DNA from: Pseudooceanicola spongiae
Lineage (GTDB): Bacteria > Pseudomonadota > Alphaproteobacteria > Rhodobacterales > Rhodobacteraceae
DNA length: 64,000 nt
Assembly: GCF_014899185.1 (NCBI RefSeq)
Contig: NZ_CP045201.1
Span: 1,720,501-1,784,500 of the forward strand
Direction: 5' to 3'
Part shown: piece by piece, positions 42,874 through 50,853 of the stretch
Layout: each line of letters opens with the position of its first letter
Numbering within the stretch: the first letter of the stretch is position 1
Program-made: the position numbers and the translations under genes
The notes under the pieces: model-generated
Seen by the model: only the letters and a program-made list of their open reading frames with translations
Database searches by the model: none
Told to the model about the DNA's origin: nothing

Positions 42874-43896
42874 ATGAGCGACACGACACAAACCCTTCCC
42901 AAGGCTGGAAAAACCCTGTCTGGCGGCCGGATCGACCTGCTGATCGCGGCGCTGTTGCTGGCCATGGCGATCGCCGCGCCCTTCGTGATCGAGAGCCGCT
43001 ACATGATGGGTCAGCTGATCCTTGGCCTGTTCTGGGCCTCGGTGGCCGTGCAGTGGAACCTGCTGTTCGGCTATGCGGGCGTGTTCAGCCTGGGGCAGAT
43101 GGCGGTCTTTGCGGTCGGCGGCTACGCCACGGCGATGCTGGCCTATTACCTCGACCTGAACATCTTTCTGGCGATTGCGGCTGGGGCTGTGATTGCCACC
43201 GTGTTTTCCGCCCTTGTCGGGCTGGCCTGCCTGCGCCTGCAGGGGGTTTACGTCGCCCTGCTGACCTATGCCATCGCGCAGGTGATCTACCTGCTGATCG
43301 TCACCGACACCAATTGCTTCGAGATGGTCGGCACCACCTGCCGCCAGTTCACCGGAGGCGCCACCGGCTTTGCCCGTTTCGGCGATTTCGGGATGCGGGC
43401 GATCCTGAAGGGCGACTGGATCAAGGGCAACTACGCCATCGTTCTGGGCTGTTTCGTGCTGTCGATGCTGGTCAGCTGGATCATTCTGCACGGGCCGATG
43501 GGGCTGGCCTTCAAGGCACTGCGCGACAATCAGGCCTATGCGGTGGCGCGCGGCATCAACCGCTTTCACACGCAACTTCTGGTTTTCGGCCTGTCGGCGT
43601 TTTTCACCGGCATGACCGGCGGCCTCTATGCCACGCATTTTCAGGCGATCGGTCCGGGCATCTTCTCGATCTCGTCGCTGCTGTTCATTCTGGCGATTGC
43701 CGTGGTCGGAGGCGTCGGCACCTTCTGGGGGCCGGTGGTCGGCACCATCGTGCTGATGGTCGCGGATGAGCTGATGCGCGAGGTCGGCAGTTTCCGCAGC
43801 ATTGGCCTGGGGCTGATCATCGCCTTCGCAGTGGTGGCCCTGCCGCGCGGCCTCGTGGGCCGATTCAGCGACATCTTCCACAAACACAAGAGCTGA
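42874..43896 (+). CDS. ABC transporter permease, LivM type
   Basis: A 340-residue permease with a polar N-terminal extension of about 25 residues and then eight to ten helices. NLLFGYAGVFSLGQMAVFAVGGYATAML is the LivM signature, and AFKALRDNQAYAVARGINRFHTQLLVFGLSAFFTGMTGGLYA is the coupling region. The gap to the LivH-type gene is 10 bp. A mildly unusual feature is the loop with three cysteines in NCFEMVGTTCRQF (about residues 148-160). Confidence 0.94.
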   Translation: MSDTTQTLPKAGKTLSGGRIDLLIAALLLAMAIAAPFVIESRYMMGQLILGLFWASVAVQWNLLFGYAGVFSLGQMAVFAVGGYATAMLAYYLDLNIFLAIAAGAVIATVFSALVGLACLRLQGVYVALLTYAIAQVIYLLIVTDTNCFEMVGTTCRQFTGGATGFARFGDFGMRAILKGDWIKGNYAIVLGCFVLSMLVSWIILHGPMGLAFKALRDNQAYAVARGINRFHTQLLVFGLSAFFTGMTGGLYATHFQAIGPGIFSISSLLFILAIAVVGGVGTFWGPVVGTIVLMVADELMREVGSFRSIGLGLIIAFAVVALPRGLVGRFSDIFHKHKS

Positions 43897-43941
43897 CGGA
43901 GCCGAGAGAGGCGCCGCGCCCGACAGAGAGAAGGAAAAACC

Positions 43942-45534
43942 ATGTACGATACCATCATCGTTGGCGCCGGGTCCGCCGGCTGCGTTCTGGCAAACCGGCT
44001 GAGCGCCGACCCTGCCCGCAAGGTGCTGCTACTGGAAGCCGGGGGCGATCAGCCGATCAACTCCAGGATGCCCTCGGACTGGGTGACGCTGTTCAACACC
44101 GATGTCGACTGGGGCTATCACACCGTGGCGCAGGCAGGCTGTCGGGGCCGGCGCATCTTCTGGCCTCGTGGCAAGATGATGGGCGGCTCGGGCTCGATGA
44201 ACGCGATGATCTATATCCGTGGCCTGCCCCATGATTTCGAGATCTGGGAGAAGGAAATGGGCTGCACCGGCTGGGGCTGGGACAGTGTTCTGCCTGACTT
44301 CATCGCCTCCGAGCATAATGCCAATCACGGCAACAGCCCGCTGCATGGTCAGGGCGGCACGCTACACGTCGAAAGCCCCGGCTACCGCCACGCCCATGAG
44401 GAGGCCTGGGTGCAGGCGGGCGTGGCTGCAGGCTATCCGGAAAACCCCGATTTCAACGGCGACAGTCAGGAAGGCTTCGGCTTTTTCCAGTTCACCATCA
44501 AGGACGGCATCCGATCCGGCACCAACCGAGCCTATCTGACGCCGGTGCTGGAGCGCGAGAACCTGACCGTCACCAAGAACGTGCTGATCACCCGTGTCCT
44601 GATTGAAAACGGCCGCGCTGTGGGGGTGGAGTATCTGCAGAACGGCCGCCCCGTGCAGGCGCGCGCGTCTGGCGAAGTCGTTATGGCCGCAGGCGCCATC
44701 GGCACGCCGCAAATCCTGATGCTCTCCGGTCTGGGGGCCGCCGATGAACTGAGGGCCGTTCAGGTCGATCCGTTGGTCGACATCCCCGAGGTGGGCAAGA
44801 ACCTGCAGGACCATATCAACGTTGCCTTTTCCTACTACACTCGCGAACACACGGGCATCGGCGCATGGGACGACGCCTACCTTGCAGCCACGCAAAAGGA
44901 ATGGGACGACAGCGGCACCGGCCCGCGCTCGGTGCCCTGGGTGGCGGCGGGCGCTCATGTCCGCTCGCGTCCGGATATCGAGCCTGATCTGCAGCTCTAT
45001 GGTGCGGCCTCGCCGCACCGCGACTACGCACGCTTTCTGGCCAGCAAGGCGGGCATGACCATGCATTCCACCCTGCAGCGCCCCGAAAGCCGGGGCGAGA
45101 TCACCCTGCGCTCAGCCGACCCGATTCAGCATCCGGCCATCGACCCGAAGTACTTCACCTCGGATCCCAGCGGCAATGACATCAGGACACTGGTCGAGGC
45201 GATCCGGATCCAGCGCCGGATTGCCTCCGCCGGTCCTCTGGCGGCGATCCTTGGCGATGAGATGCAGCCCTCAGCCGAATGCCAGAGCGATGAAGAGCTC
45301 GAACAGTTTGTCCGCGGCCACTGCATGACGCTGTATCATCCCGCCTCGACCTGCCGCATGGGCAAGGATGCGGGGGCCGTGGTCGACAGCGACACCTTTG
45401 CCGTGAACGGGGTCGAAGGATTGTACATTGCCGATGCTTCGGTGTTTCCCCGCATGATCTCCGGCAATCTGAACGCGACAGTGATCCTCGTTGCCGAACG
45501 CGCAGCGAAAGCGATTGCGGCAAAAACCGCATGA
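43942..45534 (+). CDS. GMC-family oxidoreductase (choline dehydrogenase-like)
   Basis: A 530-residue FAD enzyme: GAGSAGCVLANRLS at residues 8-21 (ADP-binding), WPRGKMMGGSGSMNAMIYIRG (GMC signature 1), GEVVMAAGAIGTPQILMLSG (signature 2), and the active-site pair His in LYHPASTCRMG and Asn in SGNLNATVIL. It oxidises an alcohol or amino alcohol to the aldehyde and passes electrons to oxygen or quinone. It resembles BetA in length but lacks the neighbours of a betaine operon (betB, betI). As last gene of the amidase/Liv operon, it may oxidise an alcohol released by amide hydrolysis. AGAAGGAAAAACC precedes the ATG. Confidence 0.94.
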   Translation: MYDTIIVGAGSAGCVLANRLSADPARKVLLLEAGGDQPINSRMPSDWVTLFNTDVDWGYHTVAQAGCRGRRIFWPRGKMMGGSGSMNAMIYIRGLPHDFEIWEKEMGCTGWGWDSVLPDFIASEHNANHGNSPLHGQGGTLHVESPGYRHAHEEAWVQAGVAAGYPENPDFNGDSQEGFGFFQFTIKDGIRSGTNRAYLTPVLERENLTVTKNVLITRVLIENGRAVGVEYLQNGRPVQARASGEVVMAAGAIGTPQILMLSGLGAADELRAVQVDPLVDIPEVGKNLQDHINVAFSYYTREHTGIGAWDDAYLAATQKEWDDSGTGPRSVPWVAAGAHVRSRPDIEPDLQLYGAASPHRDYARFLASKAGMTMHSTLQRPESRGEITLRSADPIQHPAIDPKYFTSDPSGNDIRTLVEAIRIQRRIASAGPLAAILGDEMQPSAECQSDEELEQFVRGHCMTLYHPASTCRMGKDAGAVVDSDTFAVNGVEGLYIADASVFPRMISGNLNATVILVAERAAKAIAAKTA

Positions 45535-45727
45535 TGCGCTATTGCGGGCCAATCCGGTGGCTGGCGCGCAGCAGGCATAAAGTGCAGGTCTCAGCCAAGG
45601 ATTGCGGTGCCCGTCACGGATGCGTTTCAGCGGACACATGCCGCGCACCCATGGCAAGGCCCTGATCGAAGAGACAACTCATGGGGGCTGATCGGCAAGC
45701 TTGGCCAGGTGGGCGGTCGACAAGGCG

Positions 45728-46097
45728 TCATGCGACGCTGTCAGCGCCCCCGACGTACTCAGCCTCGTTGAACTCAGCCGTCAGCACCTCCCAGTCGCCA
45801 TCCGGCGCACATGTTTGCTCCAGACGCGTCAGCGCCTCGCCCCGAGCCAAAACCGCGCGCGGGGTGTCGAGCGAGCTTTCGCGCCGGGCAACCAGCATAC
45901 GCAGCCGCAGATCCGTCTCGCCATCCTTGATCGCTTCGCCAGTGTGCATATGGCCGCGAATTGCGCAGCCGCTGATCTGACTGGCGCGCAGCTTGATCAG
46001 ATGCAGCGGACCCGGCGCGAGCACGCTTGCCGATCGCGGCTTCCAGCGCGAAGAGAGCCCTGAAATCAGGCTCTGCATGTTTGACAGGGTCGGTCAT
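45728..46097 (-). pseudogene. Frameshifted AhpD-like carboxymuconolactone decarboxylase-family gene
   Basis: On the minus strand the gene starts MTDPVKHAEPDFRALFALEAAIG at 46097. It then needs a frame change near 46025 to continue PGPLHLIKLRASQISGCAIRGHMHTGEAI and ...RRESSLDTPRAVLARGEALTRLEQ...WEVLTAEFNEAEYV, stopping at 45728. That is the CMD/AhpD peroxidase-like fold. The redox pair CxxC of the family (GCAFC in relatives) is GCAIR here, so the second cysteine is lost, and the last 20-30 residues are missing. Frameshift, lost catalytic residue and truncation together mark it as dead. Confidence 0.85.
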
Positions 46098-46641
46098 ACA
46101 GGGTGTCATCGGAGTCTGCTTCTTGATGTGACACCGGGTTGACGCGGCAGCCCAGAAAGATGTGACATCACGTAGAGCTTTGTCGCGGAGCCCCTTCATG
46201 GCAGGCCCCTTGGTCATCGCTGCCGGCGAAGGATCGCGATTAAAGCGGTGCAGACAGCTTTGCCCTGAACGCCCCGCCTCCGATGCCATCGCACCAAATC
46301 TGCAGCGTGACACGAACAGTTTACTCGCCCGGACACGAGGCACAAAACAGCCCGGCCAAGCGCGGCGACCCCGCCTTTCCGGCCGAGTGACCCGTGCCAC
46401 GCGGCCGAACTCCACATTTACTGCAGAAAACCGCTCATCTGTGCGCGCGCCAAGCCTGATACAGCGTCCACAAAACCGGCAGCCAACCTCTTTCCCCGTC
46501 CCCACAGGACTGCCAATGTGCCCCAGGTCGTTCCCGGACGCGCAGACGACCTTGAGACAGCCCCGGATCCGGGTAACTTGGCGCATAGAAGGGCCTCCGA
46601 CAGGCCCCAGCCCAGCAGATGGCACAAAAGACGGACCGAGC
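46098..46641. other. 544-bp stretch without a recognisable gene
   Basis: Between the dead AhpD-like gene and the AI-2E transporter. Open frames here encode nothing I recognise and show no ribosome sites; it must include the transporter promoter. It is probably decayed sequence. Confidence 0.4.
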
Positions 46642-47673
46642 ATGCGAAACACAACCTACGGATTTGCGCTGACCCTGATGATTGGCTGGCTTTTATGGAT
46701 CGGCAAGCCGGTGCTGCTGCCCGTGCTGGCCGCCGTGATCTCGGTCTACGTTCTTCTGACCGCTGCGGCGAGCATGCAGAAACTGCCGGTTCTGGGGCGC
46801 CTGCCGACCTGGGCCAGACACGCGCTGATCCTGATGCTGTTCACGCTGGTGGTGATCTTGCTGTTCATTCTGGTGATCAACAACCTGTCACAGGTGGCCG
46901 CCGCCCTTCCCCGCTATGAAACCAACCTTGAGATGCTGATTTCGCGCAACGCCAGCCTTCTCGGGATCGAGGACGAACCGACATGGGAGAACGTGCGCAG
47001 CGTCACCCTCGATCAGGTCGACTTCCGCTCCTGGGTGGCGCCGGCCCTGCTGTCGCTGCGCAGCTTCGGCACGACGCTGTTCCTCGTCGTCCTCTATGCC
47101 AGCTTCTTTGTCGCCGAGCGCGGCGCGATGGCGCGTAAAGTCGTCATGGCCATGGGCGGCGAAGAAGCGGGCAGCCGGGCGATTTCGCTGCTGTCGCGGA
47201 TCAACGAACGGATCGGCCAGTACCTATTCGTCAAGACCATGCTCAACGTCATCCTCGGGTCGATCTCTTTCGCGATCCTGCTGCTTCTGGGGATCGAGTT
47301 TGCCCTGTTCTGGGCTGTTCTGATCGCCTTCCTGAACTACATCCCCTATATCGGCTCGCTGATCGGGGTGATCTTTCCGGTGCTGCTCAGCCTTGCGCAG
47401 TTCGGCACACTTGGCATGGCCGGGGCTGTGATGGTCACGCTGACAATCGCGCAGGTCTTTGTCGGCGCCTACCTTGAGCCGCGCCTGATGGGGCGCACCT
47501 TTAACCTCAGCCCCTTCGTCGTGCTTCTCGCCCTGGCATTCTGGAGCGCCCTCTGGGGCCTGCCCGGCGCGCTCCTCGCCGTTCCTCTGACAGCCAGCCT
47601 CGTCCTCGTGCTGGCCGAGATCAAACCGGCGCGCCCCATCGCCGTCCTGTTCTCCGCCAATGGAAAGGTATGA
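46642..47673 (+). CDS. AI-2E family transporter (PerM/YdiK-type membrane protein)
   Basis: A 343-residue protein with about eight hydrophobic segments. The conserved family blocks are a central soluble region (about 90-140), then FVKTMLNVILGSISFAILLLLGIEFALFWAVLIAFLNYIPYIGSLIGVIFPVLLSL and LEPRLMGRTFNLSPFVVLLALAFWSALWGLPGALLAVPLTASL. Family members include AI-2 exporter TqsA and Na+/H+ antiporter-like proteins, so the exported substrate is open. I begin at ATG 46642, where the hydrophobic N-terminus starts; the frame is open further upstream but that part looks random. Confidence 0.92.
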   Translation: MRNTTYGFALTLMIGWLLWIGKPVLLPVLAAVISVYVLLTAAASMQKLPVLGRLPTWARHALILMLFTLVVILLFILVINNLSQVAAALPRYETNLEMLISRNASLLGIEDEPTWENVRSVTLDQVDFRSWVAPALLSLRSFGTTLFLVVLYASFFVAERGAMARKVVMAMGGEEAGSRAISLLSRINERIGQYLFVKTMLNVILGSISFAILLLLGIEFALFWAVLIAFLNYIPYIGSLIGVIFPVLLSLAQFGTLGMAGAVMVTLTIAQVFVGAYLEPRLMGRTFNLSPFVVLLALAFWSALWGLPGALLAVPLTASLVLVLAEIKPARPIAVLFSANGKV

Positions 47674-47751
47674 CCCCCAGCCGGACGCGGCACGCAGCGA
47701 TGATGGCCAGCGGCAAGAGACGCGCAACAAGAGCGCTCATTGGCGCATACC

Positions 47752-48111
47752 TTAGCTGGCGATCAGGATCTGATCGCAAACCAGTGCGACAGGGACGCTG
47801 ATCAGCGTGCACCCCAGCCCCTCTCCCGCAACGCCCATGCCGGTGGCCGAGTCGAACATCGCTCCATGTGCGCTGCACATCAGCTTCGTTCCGTCTTTCG
47901 ACAGCAATTGCCCGCCGCGATAGTCCAAAGGCAGATACTGGTGCGGGCACATGTTGACGTAGCCCTTGACCGCCGCCCCCACGCGCACCAGCAGCAGAGG
48001 GAAATCCCCTGCTGCTGTCGTAATCGTCACGGCGACAGCTCCCTGAATGTCACCCGCATGCGCGGCAAGGGTTCCGGCAGCGGGGGCCGTCGACAGGTCG
48101 CTCCACTTCAT
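47752..48111 (-). CDS. Rieske-type [2Fe-2S] ferredoxin-like protein
   Basis: A 119-residue soluble protein with the Rieske cluster ligands CPHQYLPL (Cys-x-His, about residues 55-62) and CSAHGAMFD (Cys-x-x-His, about 79-87), separated by about 22 residues as in Rieske ferredoxins. No membrane segment. Its ATG overlaps the hppD stop by 4 bp, so it is co-translated with 4-hydroxyphenylpyruvate dioxygenase. HPPD itself needs no external electron donor, so the role of this protein is unclear; it may protect or re-reduce an iron centre, or serve a later aromatic step. Confidence 0.9.
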   Translation of the reverse strand: MKWSDLSTAPAAGTLAAHAGDIQGAVAVTITTAAGDFPLLLVRVGAAVKGYVNMCPHQYLPLDYRGGQLLSKDGTKLMCSAHGAMFDSATGMGVAGEGLGCTLISVPVALVCDQILIAS

Positions 48112-49220
48112 TCGGCAGGGTCAGCCTGCAGCACGCCACGGCGGACCTGATCCTCTTCGATCGACTCGAACAAGGCGCGGAAGTTGCCCTCACCAAAGCC
48201 GTCGTCCCCCTTGCGCTGAATGAACTCGAAAAAGATCGGACCGATCACGGTTTTCGAGAAGATCTGTAGCAGCACGCGGGTCTCGCCGCCGCCGACAACG
48301 CCTTCGCCATCAATCAGGATGCCCCGCTTCTGCATCCGGTCGAGGGGTTCTGTATGTCCGCTGACCCGCGCGCGGCTCATCTCGTAGTAGGTGGTGGGCG
48401 GACCAGGCATGAACGCCATGCCGGCATCGGCAATCTTATCGGTGCCGCCGTAGATATCGTTCGACGCAACGGCGATGTGCTGGATGCCCTCGCCTTTGTA
48501 TTCGCGCAGATATTCCTCGATCTGGCTGTTGTCGTCCGCGCTTTCGTTGATCGGGATACGGATCTTGCCATCAGGCGAGGTCAGGGCACGACTGGTCAGA
48601 CCCGTTTGCTTGCCTTTGATGTCAAAAAAGCGGATTTCCTTGAAGTTGAAGGTATCGGCATAGAACCTGTACCAGGTGTCCATGTTGCCGCGAATGACGT
48701 TGTGGGTCAGGTGGTCGAGGTAATAGAACCCGAAGCCTTCGGGATGCGGATCAGCCTCGCCCAACCAGTCGTAGTCGGCGTCGAAGGCGCTGCCGTCTTC
48801 GCCATAGGTGTCGATGAAGTACAAAAGCGAGCCGCCGATGCCATAGACGGCGGGCGCCTCGATCGCCTTGCCATCACCGGTATATTCCTCGGCGCCCAGA
48901 TCAACCGCTCGCTTCAGCGCATGCTGCGCATCCACGACCCGCCAGCCCATTGCCGGGGCGCAGGGGCCGTGATCGGCGACGAACTGCGCGGCATGGCCGG
49001 TTTTGTCGGCGTTCAGCAGATAGGTGATATCGCCCTGACGGTACAGCGTGATGTCCTTGGACTTGTGTTTGGCGACGGGGCTAAAGCCCATCTGGCGAAA
49101 CAGTTTGTCCAGTACCTCGGGGTCGCGGTGGGCAAATTCAACGAACGAGAACCCGTCGGTGCCAGCGGGGTTCAAATCGGAAATGGTGGCTTTCGGTGCG
49201 TCGTGTGGGAACGGTCCCAT
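48108..49220 (-). CDS. hppD: 4-hydroxyphenylpyruvate dioxygenase
   Basis: A 370-residue non-heme iron dioxygenase that turns 4-hydroxyphenylpyruvate into homogentisate in tyrosine breakdown. The Fe-binding residues are His in YYLDHLTHNV, His in EGIQHIAVAS and Glu in PIFFEFIQRKGDDGFGEGNF; the C-terminal helix FRALFESIEEDQVRRGVL is typical. GGGAG 8 bp before ATG 49220 and the usual family N-terminus MGPFPHDAPKA favour this start over ATG 49235. It forms an operon with the Rieske gene and is divergent from an Lrp-type regulator. Homogentisate dioxygenase and later genes are not in view. Confidence 0.96.
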   Translation of the reverse strand: MGPFPHDAPKATISDLNPAGTDGFSFVEFAHRDPEVLDKLFRQMGFSPVAKHKSKDITLYRQGDITYLLNADKTGHAAQFVADHGPCAPAMGWRVVDAQHALKRAVDLGAEEYTGDGKAIEAPAVYGIGGSLLYFIDTYGEDGSAFDADYDWLGEADPHPEGFGFYYLDHLTHNVIRGNMDTWYRFYADTFNFKEIRFFDIKGKQTGLTSRALTSPDGKIRIPINESADDNSQIEEYLREYKGEGIQHIAVASNDIYGGTDKIADAGMAFMPGPPTTYYEMSRARVSGHTEPLDRMQKRGILIDGEGVVGGGETRVLLQIFSKTVIGPIFFEFIQRKGDDGFGEGNFRALFESIEEDQVRRGVLQADPAE

Positions 49221-49268
49221 GGCGTAAACTCCCATTGAGCAGTCATTGAAAGAAGTATGCCGGAGGTC

Positions 49269-49285
49269 GCACGCAATGTGCGTGC
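49269..49285. promoter_or_regulatory. Palindrome upstream of hppD, possible Lrp-type operator
   Basis: GCACGC (49269-49274) and GCGTGC (49280-49285) form a perfect dyad with a 5-bp AATGT centre. It lies 49 bp upstream of the hppD start, in the gap shared with the divergent Lrp/AsnC regulator, where such regulators usually bind. Confidence 0.45.
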
Positions 49286-49400
49286 AATGTCGCGTACACG
49301 CCCACCCCTTTTACATGATTTTTGCATATGAGCGGCATATTACGCTTCAAGGATGCACTTATCCGCAATATCCTGCGTGAGAGAAACAGCAATCGGGGCC

Positions 49401-49886
49401 ATGATGACGCTGGACAGCTTTGACATCGCAATTCTGCGGGCACTGCAAAAGGACGGGGCCATGACCAATGCCGCCCTCTCCGAGCAAATCAATTTGTCCG
49501 CCTCGCAATGTTCGCGCCGCCGTGCGGCTCTTGAGGCGGCTCAGTTGATCGCAGGCTACAGCGCCCAGCTCAATGGCGAGAAACTCGGCTTTGGCCTGCG
49601 GGCCATCGTGCGCGTGAACCTGCGCAGACACGGCGGCAATAACGAGAGTGGCTTTGCGAGTTTCATCGCCCGCCGATCCGAGGTGCGCGCGGCGTTTTCC
49701 GTGTCGGGCGACGCGGATTATATTCTGGATTTACGCACGCCAGATCTGGAAAGCTTTGCCCGTTTTATCCACGAACACCTGCTGGCACACGAGCTGGTTG
49801 CGCAGGTTCGATCTGAGATTGTGCTCAAGACCCTGAAGGACGAACCGGGGTTTGATCTTTCACAGCTTGCGGTGCCGTCACGCTGA
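49401..49886 (+). CDS. Lrp/AsnC-family transcriptional regulator
   Basis: A 161-residue regulator: N-terminal HTH (about 3-55, LDSFDIAILRALQKDGAMTNAALSEQINLSASQCSRRRAALEAAQLIAGYSAQLN) and a C-terminal RAM/AsnC effector domain (ARRSEVRAAFSVSGDADYILDLRTPDLESFARFIHEHLL). It is divergent from hppD, the common arrangement in which an Lrp-type protein activates hppD in response to tyrosine or phenylalanine. Two adjacent ATGs (49401, 49404) could serve. Regulation of hppD is inferred from position. Confidence 0.92.
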   Translation: MMTLDSFDIAILRALQKDGAMTNAALSEQINLSASQCSRRRAALEAAQLIAGYSAQLNGEKLGFGLRAIVRVNLRRHGGNNESGFASFIARRSEVRAAFSVSGDADYILDLRTPDLESFARFIHEHLLAHELVAQVRSEIVLKTLKDEPGFDLSQLAVPSR

Positions 49887-50071
49887 AACCGGAAGGCGCA
49901 GGCTGCCACGCACGAAACTGCAGCATAAAAATTCGGATAATCGCGGCGATACAGCATATTAAAACGCACCAACGAAACAGCGTTTTCGACAACAGAGTCC
50001 GAGGAGTGCGCATTTCCATACCGTCTCTGAGCAGACCCGATCCTCTCCCTGAGCTTCGCAGTTCAGAGGAA

Positions 50072-50275
50072 TCAAAGATCCCCAAGAATGATGTCCGCAC
50101 CTTTTTCCCCGATCATGATCGAGGGCGCGTTGGTATTTCCCGAAGGGATCACTGGCATGATTGAGAAATGCACGACGCGCAACCCGCCGACGCCGCGCAC
50201 GCGCAGTTCTGGGTCGACAACCGACCTCGCGTCGCTGCCCATCCGGCAACAGTGGTGGGACGATAGAGCGGCATC
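50072..50275 (-). pseudogene. C-terminal fragment of a GMC oxidoreductase
   Basis: On the minus strand a frame ending at 50072 reads [40 protein letters not shown] and [19 protein letters not shown]. This is the active-site His-to-Asn end of a GMC enzyme (relatives: HPVGTCRMG...SVMPxxxSGNTNAPxxMIGEKAAD). The rest is missing; a stop lies in frame just upstream. The expected catalytic segment is altered (HHCCRMG, and HF in place of DA before SIMP). It is about 62 residues of a relic, distinct from the intact GMC gene at 43942. Confidence 0.82.
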
Positions 50276-50499
50276 GGCACAAGGTCAGCCGGAGTTCGGG
50301 AAATCTGAGGAGCAGCGGGAGTATGAAACATATCGCAGTCCGGTCAATATTGAACACCTATTCTCTATTGGTCATGCAAGCATAGAAGGTTTCCTCATTC
50401 AACAATTTTAAGGAGTTTCGAACGCGCCATGTCAGCATCTTGCGAAAATTGGCAATACAAGCATCGCTTGCATCAATCCCCCTTAAACCTGCTAACTTA

Positions 50500-50579
50500 T
50501 GGTGCCCGCTGGGAGACTCGAACTCGCACGGATCAAGCCTGAGGATTGTAAGCTGCTTAGAAATCCGGCACGGTCAGTC
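50500..50579 (-). pseudogene. Degenerate tRNA-Leu-like sequence
   Basis: On the minus strand the 3' end reads like a tRNA: T-arm GCGAGTTCGAGTCTCCC (four of five pairs), acceptor strand AGCGGGC and an encoded CCA at 50500-50502. Upstream, CTTACAA sits where the anticodon loop of tRNA-Leu(UAA), CTTAAAA, would be, followed by TCC and a 13-nt variable arm, the long-arm layout of tRNA-Leu. The anticodon stem and the 5' acceptor strand no longer pair. It looks like a decayed tRNA-Leu copy, or a tRNA 3' end left at an integration site. No integrase is seen. Confidence 0.45.
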
Positions 50580-50853
50580 GCTTGCGTGACTTACGCTCAC
50601 GCAGACAAATAAAGTACAAAAAGAGGTTTGTGAGTTCCGGAAATTGGTCTCATTGAACACATTGCATTGCGTCTGCGTACCCAAGGACGAAACAAAGCGA
50701 CGCTTCAAACTGAGATGCCGCTGTTCGGCGCAGAGGCATAATTCAAGCACAGCCGACCGGCAGCAAAGCGGGACCAAACCGACCCTGACATCAGCGCGAC
50801 GAGGGTCAGCTTTCCGATGGGGGAAGGATCTGTCTCTTTGACGGGTGGCGCTA
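50580..50853. other. Gene-free stretch before the aldo/keto reductase
   Basis: Together with 49887-50071 and 50276-50499 this makes up most of a roughly 960-bp non-coding region whose only readable content is the GMC fragment and the tRNA-like relic. I see no ribosome site or conserved frame in the remainder. Confidence 0.4.

Noticed and set aside
43942..45534. Calling the GMC gene betA (choline dehydrogenase)
   Set aside because: Family and length fit, but betB, betI and betaine transport genes are absent and the operon context is an amidase with an amide-type importer.
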